Source: a virus. From it: 49,846 nt of DNA. The notes under the pieces were generated by a model. It saw only the letters and a program-made list of their open reading frames with translations, did not search any database and was not told where the DNA came from. Of this stretch, positions 40,661 to 48,013 are shown one piece after another (the stretch's first letter is position 1; each line of letters opens with the position of its first letter). Where the stretch lies: the IMG/VR virus record IMGVR_UViG_3300035010_000006, positions 1-49,846 of that record; one strand, given 5' to 3'. The translations under genes were made by a program, and so were the position numbers.

Positions 40661-42070
40661 TCAGGCCCAGAAGGGGAGGTACCGGGCGAACTTCCGCGAA
40701 CCGCCGACCTTCTCGTCCGGCTTGATCAGCCCCGCCTCGACGGTGGCCGCAATGATCTGCGACGTTATGGCCGCCTTCGATTCGGGGAGGTTGAAGCGCT
40801 CCCGGAGCGATTGGTTCGTCATGCGCTCGGACATCACCCACTTCAGCGCAGCGTGCTGGTAGCAAGCGCGAACGCGATCCTCGCGATCCATCGCGTCGAA
40901 GGGGCGATGACCGAAAATCGTGATGACCGTGCGCCGATGCCCGACCCGGAAGTCCGGCGCCGGCAGTTGGTACACTTCCGCGGCATGCACGACCCTGTCG
41001 ATCCCGCTACCCTTCTCCTCGCAGATACCGAGCCGTCGCATGAGATCAGCCAGGCGCTCATTGCGCGACTGATACCCGTCGATGAAGCGAGCCACGTCCA
41101 CGATGGGCTCGCCAGGGTTCGAGATCTCCAGCCGATCGGCATAGATCTCGACCATGACCGACGCGCCGCCCATCTCGAGGTCCTGGTGGATCAGGGCATT
41201 CGCCACCAGCTCGCGAATCACCACCTCCGGGACAAGCTTCACCTCGGTGCGCAGTGCGTCCTTGATGACCTCATTCTGGGGAAGCTGCCCCATCACGAAG
41301 CGGACCAGTCCCTGGAAGCCAGCCGCGTACCCTCGTGCACCGAGCTGGTCGAGCTTTGTCTCCAGCTTTGACGTACCGCTGTAGACGACGACCCGAGGCG
41401 CCTTGCGCGCGACATCCGGGAAGTCTGAAAGCTGCTTCGCCAGCATCAATGCGCCGAGGCGGCGCACGGCGTATCCTTCTGGCGTCTCGTCGGCCAGCCG
41501 CTCTCTGACGAGGCGCTCGATGACGCCGGATCGATCGGTTGGGTAGGGCAATTTCAGAAGCTCGAAGAACGCCTGCGTGTCGAGCAGCTCCACGACCGCC
41601 TGCGCATCGAGCCCGATCCGTGCGTGCTGCTCCAACCAATCGGGCTGACCCTCCGCGAATATCCGCCGCAGGTGATCCTCGCTCATCGGCACGAGCGATT
41701 CACCCGCGCGCATCAGGTAGGCGCCGTCCAAGTGGTAGGCCGTCCCGCGCGGACGCGACGGGATGTGGAAGACAAGCACCCGCCCGTCCGGATGGCTCAC
41801 TTCTTCGATCTCGACTCGGAATCCAACGGCTTTGAACAGACGCTCTGCCGCTACCACGATGTCGAGAAATGCCCGTGTGCCGACAACGGGCCGCGGTGGC
41901 GCATCGGCGATGCCAAGCAAAAGGTGCCCGCCGCCCTCGTTTGCGATGGCGACGCAGTACCGGTTGAGCTTGTCCGTGTCGTACTGAGTCTTGGCTTCCT
42001 TGAACTCGAGGCGCTGATGCTCCGTCGAGGCCTGGCGCCAGAGATCGATCTGCTGCGGCGTCGTCGGCAT
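40661..42070 (-). CDS. AlbA_2/Schlafen-type ATP-binding protein (cargo gene)
   Basis: 469 residues on the minus strand. The AlbA_2 domain (~10-130) carries E17, E22 (LEFKEAK) and D56 (LLLGIAD), spaced like the acidic triad of Schlafen-type RNases. The ATPase-like half has the N-box VIRELVANALIHQDLE, the DRLEISNPGEP strand, and a glycine loop (EEKGSGIDRVVHAA). A winged-helix part ends the protein. Proteins of this kind act as regulators or defence effectors. Lower GC than the phage genes (one counted line, 36 of 60) and opposite orientation suggest cargo. Its architecture equals the first ~450 residues of the Argonaute fusion at 699. Confidence 0.85.
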   Translation of the reverse strand: MPTTPQQIDLWRQASTEHQRLEFKEAKTQYDTDKLNRYCVAIANEGGGHLLLGIADAPPRPVVGTRAFLDIVVAAERLFKAVGFRVEIEEVSHPDGRVLVFHIPSRPRGTAYHLDGAYLMRAGESLVPMSEDHLRRIFAEGQPDWLEQHARIGLDAQAVVELLDTQAFFELLKLPYPTDRSGVIERLVRERLADETPEGYAVRRLGALMLAKQLSDFPDVARKAPRVVVYSGTSKLETKLDQLGARGYAAGFQGLVRFVMGQLPQNEVIKDALRTEVKLVPEVVIRELVANALIHQDLEMGGASVMVEIYADRLEISNPGEPIVDVARFIDGYQSRNERLADLMRRLGICEEKGSGIDRVVHAAEVYQLPAPDFRVGHRRTVITIFGHRPFDAMDREDRVRACYQHAALKWVMSERMTNQSLRERFNLPESKAAITSQIIAATVEAGLIKPDEKVGGSRKFARYLPFWA

Positions 42071-42232
42071 TCTTCGCGATGTCTCTCCGGCGATGTGACC
42101 ACAGGCTGAACCTCACGGGGTCACCGGGGCCGCTTGTCTGCTTGGCTCAGTCTAGCCGGACCGCTCAGCGACAGCGAGAGCAAGCCCTGGCCGGTGCGAT
42201 GGCAGCAGCGGTGAAGAGGGAGACGACCTGAC

Positions 42233-44401
42233 ATGGCTGATGCAACCCGCCGCGTCTCGGTCCGCCTCTCGCTGGACGACGCCGCCCGGGTCAAGGCCGG
42301 GCTGCGCGAGGTCGGCGAGACCGGCCAGCGCTCGCTCGACCAGATCAAGGGCGGCGCCGAGCGCGCCTCGCGCTCCCTCGAACTACTCGACCTCGCCACG
42401 CGCGGCATCCAGATCGCCGGCGTGGCCGTCGCCGCCCGCGCCCTGGTCCAGGCCGGCGACGCGCTCACCCAGGGCCTCTCCCGCCTGCAGAACGCCACGG
42501 GCTCGGTCGAGCGCGCCGGGCAGGTCTACGAGGCGCTGTACCGCAACGCGCTCTCCACCGGCGTCGCCGTTTCCGAGAGCGTCGACGCCTTCCAGCGCTT
42601 CTCGATCGCCGCACGCGAGATCGGCGCCACCTCGGACCAGGTGGTCCGCCTCGTCGGCGGCCTGCAGCGCGTTGCTATCGTCTCCGGCGCCTCGACCCAG
42701 GAGATCTCCTCGGCCACGCTGCAACTCGCCCAAGCGCTGGCCTCGGGCGTGCTCCAGGGCGACGAGTTGCGTTCCATCCTCGAGGCCATGCCGCTGCTGG
42801 CCGAGGGCCTGGCGCGCGAGCTCGGCGTCTCCATCGGCGAACTGCGCAAGCTCGGCTCCGAGGGCAAGCTCACCGCCGAGCGGGTCTTCCCCGCGCTGCT
42901 GCGCGCCACCGAACGGCTCGGCGCGGAACTCGACCGCGCCCCGCTCTCGCTCGGCCGCGCCTTCGGGCAGCTCACGGCCGCGACCGAGAACTTCCTCGGC
43001 CAGCTTGACCGCGCCATCGGCCTGTCCAACGCGCTCGCCCGTGCCCTCTCGGCCGCGGCGCGCGCCGTGGACAGCGTCCGCCAGGGTGCCGGCCTGCGCA
43101 GCGAGGAGGAACGCCTCGCCGGCCTGCGCCGCCAGGCCGACGCGTTGTCGGCGCAGATCGGCCGGCTGGAGAGCGAGGGCGACGGCCGTGACAGCCTCCG
43201 CGCCCCGGTCCGCCGCGGCAGCATCCGCCCCGGCCTGGTCGGCGCCGCCGAGCAGCAGGCCGGCGTCGACAGCCGGGCGCGGCTGGAGGAGCTGCGCCGG
43301 GACTACTTCGCCACCCTGGCCGAGATCGACACCGCCGAGCGGGAGTCGCTGAACCGCCGGCTGGAGGAGCAGGAGCGCGCCGGCCAGGCCGCCGCCGACG
43401 CGCGCCGGCGCCGCGCCACGCAGGACGTCCAGGAGCTCACCCGCGACCTCGACGACCGCTTCCGGATCAACCGCGAATACGAGGAGCGCGTCCGCAGGCT
43501 GCGCGAGGCGGAGGCGGCGGGCGGTGTCACCGCCGCCGAGCGCACCCGCCTCGAGACGCTGGCGCTGCAGGAGCGCGACGAGGCGCTGCGCCGCCTGGAG
43601 CCGCGCGTCGCCGCGGTGCGACGCGCCAGCACCGAGGGCGCGCGCGAGGCGCGCGACGCTGAGCGCCAGCTGAACGACCTGCTGCGCGAGCGCGAGCGCC
43701 TGATCCAGGACAACGAGACCGCCTATGAGCGCTACCAGCGCCGGCTGGAGCGGCTTGGCGACCTGGTGCAGCGCGCCGAGCGCGCTGGCCGGCCGATCCC
43801 CGACGAGACGATCGGGCGCGAGGCGCAGCGCGCGCTGGAGGATCTGGAGGAGGCTGAGCGGCGGCTGCAGCGCAGCACCGAGGGCACGCGCGAGGCGGCG
43901 CGGGAGCTGGGCTTCGCGTTCTCCTCCGCCTTCGAGGACGCGATCGTGCGCGGCGACAAGCTGTCGAAGGTCATGCAGGGCCTGCTGCAGGACATCACCC
44001 GCATCATCGCGCGCCGCACCATCACCGAGCCGCTGGGCAATGCGGTCTCGGCCGGCCTCACCAGCCTCGGCGCCGGCAGCTGGTTCGATGGCATCGATTC
44101 CTGGCTCGGCGGCCTGTTCCGGGCGGACGGCGGGCCGGTCGCCGCCGGCCAGCCCTACATCGTCGGCGAGCGCGGGCCCGAATGGTTCGTCCCGGACCGC
44201 GGCGGGACCGTGCTGCCGAACGGCATGGCGCCTGGCGGGCGGGTCATCCAGCAGACCATCAACATCGACGCGCGCGGCGCCGATGCCGGCGTCGAGGCGC
44301 GGCTGCGGCTGCTCGCCGGGCAGATTGCCCGGCAGGCCTCAACAATGACGCTCGATGCCATCCGCCGCGGCGGCAGCGCCTACGAGACGGTGCGGGGATG
44401 A
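42233..44401 (+). CDS. Tape measure protein
   Basis: 722 residues with GAGGGAGA before the ATG. Residues ~80-290 match the tape measure domain (VSESVDAFQRFSIAAREIGA, STQEISSATLQLAQALASGV, then LLAEGLARELGVSIGELRKL). The middle is a long charged coiled coil, and the end has RADGGPVAAGQPYIVGERGP, a lambda tape-measure C-terminal pattern. At the usual ~1.5 Angstrom per residue it would set a tail of about 0.1 micrometre. The next gene overlaps by 4 bp. It is short compared with many siphovirus tape measures. Confidence 0.93.
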   Translation: MADATRRVSVRLSLDDAARVKAGLREVGETGQRSLDQIKGGAERASRSLELLDLATRGIQIAGVAVAARALVQAGDALTQGLSRLQNATGSVERAGQVYEALYRNALSTGVAVSESVDAFQRFSIAAREIGATSDQVVRLVGGLQRVAIVSGASTQEISSATLQLAQALASGVLQGDELRSILEAMPLLAEGLARELGVSIGELRKLGSEGKLTAERVFPALLRATERLGAELDRAPLSLGRAFGQLTAATENFLGQLDRAIGLSNALARALSAAARAVDSVRQGAGLRSEEERLAGLRRQADALSAQIGRLESEGDGRDSLRAPVRRGSIRPGLVGAAEQQAGVDSRARLEELRRDYFATLAEIDTAERESLNRRLEEQERAGQAAADARRRRATQDVQELTRDLDDRFRINREYEERVRRLREAEAAGGVTAAERTRLETLALQERDEALRRLEPRVAAVRRASTEGAREARDAERQLNDLLRERERLIQDNETAYERYQRRLERLGDLVQRAERAGRPIPDETIGREAQRALEDLEEAERRLQRSTEGTREAARELGFAFSSAFEDAIVRGDKLSKVMQGLLQDITRIIARRTITEPLGNAVSAGLTSLGAGSWFDGIDSWLGGLFRADGGPVAAGQPYIVGERGPEWFVPDRGGTVLPNGMAPGGRVIQQTINIDARGADAGVEARLRLLAGQIARQASTMTLDAIRRGGSAYETVRG

Positions 44402-45084
44402 CCGAATACGCCTGGCCCGAGGCGCTGCGCCCGACGCGGCTGACCTTCTACCTGCAGCACAACACCACGCGCTTCGTCTCGCCGGTCACCCGCGCCACCC
44501 AGGTGCTCCGGCGTGAGGGCGCGCGCTGGGTCGCGCAGGCGACCTTCGACCCGCTCGACCGCGTGCGCGCGGGCCTGCTCGAAGGTCTGCTCGCCGCGCT
44601 CGCCGGCTCGGTGAACACGGTCCGCGTCTGGGATTGGCGGCGGGAGTTCCGCACCGGCGATCTGCGCAGCCAGGGCGACGTGCCGAGCGGGCCATTCTCC
44701 TACTCGGACGCCACCATCTTCACGGACGGCACAGGCTTCGTGGTGGGCTCGGGAAATCCGGCGCTGGCCTCCGGTGCGCCGCGCGGGGCGCTCGCCATCC
44801 AGACCCAGGGCTGGTGGCCGAACGGCGTCGCGGTCGGCGCGGGCGACCTGATCGGCCTTGCGGGGCGGCTCCACATCGCCACCGAGACCGTCACCGCCTC
44901 TGGCGCGGGCACGGCGACAATCCCGATTGCGCCGCCGCTGCGCGAGGCGCTGCTGATCAACCAGCCGCTGATCCTCACCAAGCCCACCGTCGCCATGCGT
45001 CTGGTCTCCGACGACGAGGCCGCCAACCCGACCCGGCCCGGGCGCTTCACCGCGATCACCATCCGCCTCGAGGAAGCTCTGTGA
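44398..45084 (+). CDS. Minor tail protein (tail tip)
   Basis: 228 residues coupled by ATGA to the tape measure gene. The pattern WPEALRPTRLTFYLQHNTTR, RVWDWRREFRTGDLR and a beta-rich C-terminus fit distal tail proteins of siphoviruses (lambda M-like position). It probably forms part of the baseplate or tip ring. No enzymatic motif is seen. Confidence 0.7.
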   Translation: MTEYAWPEALRPTRLTFYLQHNTTRFVSPVTRATQVLRREGARWVAQATFDPLDRVRAGLLEGLLAALAGSVNTVRVWDWRREFRTGDLRSQGDVPSGPFSYSDATIFTDGTGFVVGSGNPALASGAPRGALAIQTQGWWPNGVAVGAGDLIGLAGRLHIATETVTASGAGTATIPIAPPLREALLINQPLILTKPTVAMRLVSDDEAANPTRPGRFTAITIRLEEAL

Positions 45085-45659
45085 TGTCGGATGCTCACGG
45101 CACGCCGCGGCTGTCACCGCATGCGGCTTCCTCCGCCACCTCGCCGGTCGCGGCCCCGGTCGTGCTGGTTGAGCTCGACTTCGCCTCCGGCGCCTTCCGC
45201 GCCTGGACCGGCCTCGGGCAACTGAATTGGGCGGGGAAGGTTTTCGAGGGCGTCGGCTCGATCGGGGCGGTGGGTGAGGTCGAGGAGACGGTCGAGCTCC
45301 GCGCCGTGCGGCTGACCCTGGCGCTCTCGCCCGTGCCGCAGGAGGTGGTGGACATCGCGCTCGCCGAGCGGAGCTTCCGGCTGCGCCCGGCCCGGCTCTG
45401 GGGCGCCCTGCTGGACGCCGAGGGCGCCTTCGTCGCGGACCCGTTCCCGCTCTGGGCGGGGCTGATGGACACGATGGAGGTGACCGACGGCGCCGAGCCG
45501 CGCGTCGCACTCACCTGCGAGAGCCGCCTCGTCGACCTCGAGCGCGCCGAGGTGCGCCGCTACACCGACGCCGACCAGCAGGCCGAGTACCCGGGCGACC
45601 GCTTCTTCGAGTACGTCCCCGCCCTGCAGGAGGCGGAGATCCGGCTGCCTGCGCAGTGA
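45084..45659 (+). CDS. Tail tip protein (lambda L-like position)
   Basis: 191 residues from ATG 45084, sharing a base with the previous stop. It has the look of phage tail proteins of the BR0599/DUF2163 class: VVLVELDFASGAFRAWTGLG, VGEVEETVELRAVRLTLALS, and the closing TDADQQAEYPGDRFFEYVPA. It should be a structural piece of the tail tip. The next gene starts in its stop (GTGA). Confidence 0.75.
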   Translation: MSDAHGTPRLSPHAASSATSPVAAPVVLVELDFASGAFRAWTGLGQLNWAGKVFEGVGSIGAVGEVEETVELRAVRLTLALSPVPQEVVDIALAERSFRLRPARLWGALLDAEGAFVADPFPLWAGLMDTMEVTDGAEPRVALTCESRLVDLERAEVRRYTDADQQAEYPGDRFFEYVPALQEAEIRLPAQ

Positions 45660-46006
45660 CGCGACGGCCAGACTGGGCGGTGCGGCTGGCAGCCCTGCTG
45701 TCGGCGGTGGAGACGCGCGCCTTCGCCCATCGCTGGAACTGCGGGCGCTTCGCGCTGGCCGCGGTGGAGGCGGTCACTGGTAGCCGGCCGCAAGTGCGCG
45801 TCCTGCCCGACCTTACGGCCACGGCGGACAGCGCCGGCTTCCCCCGCGTGGCGCCGCTGCGGGCTCGCATGGGCGACATCGTCCTCGCGCCTGATCCCGA
45901 CCGCCTGGGCGTGGTGCTCGACGCCGGCCGCGTCGCCTTCGTCGGGCCGCGTGGCTTGGTCCGCGCGCCGATTACCCTCTGCACCATCGCCTGGAGGATC
46001 GGCTGA
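45656..46006 (+). CDS. DUF6950 protein (NlpC/P60-like tail assembly protein)
   Basis: 116 residues from GTG 45656. It matches DUF6950, which resembles the NlpC/P60 domain of lambda gpK: an early WNCGRFALAAVEAVTG with the possible catalytic Cys, RARMGDIVLAPDPDRLGVVL, and a closing TLCTIAWRIG. The Asp that usually precedes the Cys is Asn here. It may cut murein during DNA entry or be a structural remnant. It overlaps the J-like gene by one base (TGATG). Confidence 0.8.
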   Translation: MTRRPDWAVRLAALLSAVETRAFAHRWNCGRFALAAVEAVTGSRPQVRVLPDLTATADSAGFPRVAPLRARMGDIVLAPDPDRLGVVLDAGRVAFVGPRGLVRAPITLCTIAWRIG

Positions 46007-47814
46007 TGCCCGCCGCCGTTCCCCTCATCGCCGTTGTCGCCGGCGGCGTCGCCTCGGCCGCGGTCGGCGGCGGCATCATCGGCGCGATCGTCGGCGCCGG
46101 CGCCGCCTTCGTCGTGTCGACCATCGGCGCCTCGGTCTTTCCGGCCAAACGGCCGACCGCGCCGACGTCCTCGGCCGCGCTCCGCCCCGGCGACGATCCC
46201 ACCGCGCCCGGCGCCGGCCGCACGCAGTCCTTCCGCCAGCCGATCACCGAGCACCAGATCGTCTTCGGCCGCTGCAAGGTCGGCGGGCCGATCGTCTTCA
46301 TCCACTCCGCGACCGATGACGCCGGCCGCGCCGATGGCTGGTTCTACGCCGTCGTTGTGCTCGCCGCGTACCGCGTCCGCGCCATCGGCGACCTCTGGCT
46401 CGGCGACACTCTGGCCACCGACGCGAAGTTCGACGGCCTGGTGCGCATCGATCGCCACCTCGGCGACCCCGACCAGGCGGCCAACGCCAACCTGATCGCC
46501 GAGACCGGGGGCAAGTGGACCTCGGAGCACCGCGGCCGCGGCCGCGCCTATGTCGCTGTCCGTCTCAAGATCACGGCGGAGGCCTTCCCCTCCGGCCCGC
46601 CCAACATCGCCGCCCTCGTCGAGGGCGCCGACACCATCCTCGACCCGCGCGCCGGCGCGACCGGCTGGTCCGACAACCCGGCCCTCTGCCTCGCCTGGTA
46701 CCTGACAGCGCCCTTCGGCTGGAAGGCCTCCTGGGACGACATCGACATCCCCCCGCTCATCGCCGCGGCGAACATCTGCGACGAGCTGATCGGCACCCGC
46801 GCCGGGGTCACCGAGCGGCGCTACACCGTGAACGGCCGCGTCTCGCTCGGCGAGGGCAAGATCGCCATCACCCGCAAGCTCGTCGCCGCCATGGCCGGGG
46901 CGCTGGTGGTCTCCGGCGGGCGGTTCTTCATCCATGCGGGCGGGCCCGCGCTGCCGGCCGCCACGCTCACCTCGGACGACCTGCGCGGCGACGTCACTAT
47001 CCAGGGCAGCCGGCCGCGGCGGGACCTCTTCAATGGGGTGCGGGCCGTCTACGTCGACCCGGCGAAGAACTGGCAGCCCACCGACGCGCCGCCGCTGCTC
47101 GCCTCGAACTACGTGGCCGAGGACGGCGGCGAGCAGATCTACCGCGACCTGGAGTTCCCGCTGACCACCTCGGTCGTGACCGTGCAGCGGCTGATGAAGG
47201 CCGAACTCGAGCGGATCCGCCGCCAGCGTGAGGTCGCCTTCCCGGCCAACCTCTCGGCGCTGCGGCTGCGGCCCTGGGACGGGGTGACCGTCGCCCTCGA
47301 CCGCGTCGGGCCGTTCCCGGCGCGCGTAACGGGCTGGCGGCTGTCGCCGGATGGTGGGGTGGATCTGACGCTGTCGGAGGAGGACCCGGCGGTGTGGGAC
47401 TGGAACCCGGCGGTGGACGAGCGCGCCGCCGGTGACAGTCCCTCGGTAGTGCTGCCGAACCCGGGGGTGATCGCCGCGCCGGCGAGCATCAGCGTGGAGA
47501 CGCCGCTCGTGCCGGCTTTCGCCGCCCTCGGCGTGTCGTGGTCCGCGGTCGGCAGCGCATACCTGGCCGGCTACGAGTTCGAGTTCCGCCCCGCCTCCGT
47601 CGCCACCTGGCAGGGCTACGGTGGCGCTCTCGGCGCGACGGCCGCCTCCATTCCCACCACCGAGCCGACCGCCTTCCGGGCGCGTGCGGTGGCGCGCAGC
47701 GGGGCGGTGTCGGGCTGGCAGGAGGCGGCGATCCCCGGCGCCGTGACCGCGCCCGCCGCCCTGGGCATCACCGGCGGCGTGCGGCTCTCCGGCGGCTTCC
47801 GGCCGACGCCGTAA
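46006..47814 (+). CDS. Tail tip attachment protein (lambda J-like), 3' end frameshifted
   Basis: 602 residues. The N-terminus is a hydrophobic Gly/Ala segment (VAGGVASAAVGGGIIGAIVG). Residues ~70-460 carry the J-like core (QPITEHQIVFGRCKVGGPIV, then RRDLFNGVRAVYVDPAKNWQ, LYR-type strands). A fibronectin type III-like domain covers ~485-580. A second one begins and is cut off at TAA 47812-47814. The rest of that domain is encoded in the next frame (47791-48005). The protein should form the central fibre or host-binding tip. Confidence 0.88.
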   Translation: MPAAVPLIAVVAGGVASAAVGGGIIGAIVGAGAAFVVSTIGASVFPAKRPTAPTSSAALRPGDDPTAPGAGRTQSFRQPITEHQIVFGRCKVGGPIVFIHSATDDAGRADGWFYAVVVLAAYRVRAIGDLWLGDTLATDAKFDGLVRIDRHLGDPDQAANANLIAETGGKWTSEHRGRGRAYVAVRLKITAEAFPSGPPNIAALVEGADTILDPRAGATGWSDNPALCLAWYLTAPFGWKASWDDIDIPPLIAAANICDELIGTRAGVTERRYTVNGRVSLGEGKIAITRKLVAAMAGALVVSGGRFFIHAGGPALPAATLTSDDLRGDVTIQGSRPRRDLFNGVRAVYVDPAKNWQPTDAPPLLASNYVAEDGGEQIYRDLEFPLTTSVVTVQRLMKAELERIRRQREVAFPANLSALRLRPWDGVTVALDRVGPFPARVTGWRLSPDGGVDLTLSEEDPAVWDWNPAVDERAAGDSPSVVLPNPGVIAAPASISVETPLVPAFAALGVSWSAVGSAYLAGYEFEFRPASVATWQGYGGALGATAASIPTTEPTAFRARAVARSGAVSGWQEAAIPGAVTAPAALGITGGVRLSGGFRPTP

Positions 47815-48005
47815 GGCTGCAGGTGTTCGAGGCCAGCAGCGCCAGCCTCGCGGCGGCGGTGAAGCTCGCGACCGAGCCCACTGCGCTGCCCTGGGACCGC
47901 ACCGGCCTCAGCGCCGGCCAGACCCGCTGGTACTGGCTCCGCGCCGTCTCCGCCGAGGGGAACGTCTCGGCCCTCGCCGGGCCCGTCACCGCGACCGCGC
48001 TGTAG
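47791..48005 (+). pseudogene. C-terminal fragment of the J-like protein, out of frame
   Basis: In the -1 frame the sequence reads ADAVRLQVFEASSASLAAAV, later RTGLSAGQTRWYWLRAVSAE and GNVSALAGPVTATAL, ending at TAG 48003-48005. This completes the second fibronectin-like domain of the J-like gene. A single lost base around 47790-47810 would explain the split. No slippery heptamer is seen at the junction, so a programmed shift is unlikely. The tail spike gene follows after 8 bp. Confidence 0.7.
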
Positions 48006-48013
48006 GAGGCGAC

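Noticed and set aside
46006-48005. A programmed frameshift in the J-like gene
   Set aside because: No X-XXY-YYZ heptamer or other slippery sequence is seen near the junction, unlike the chaperone gene.
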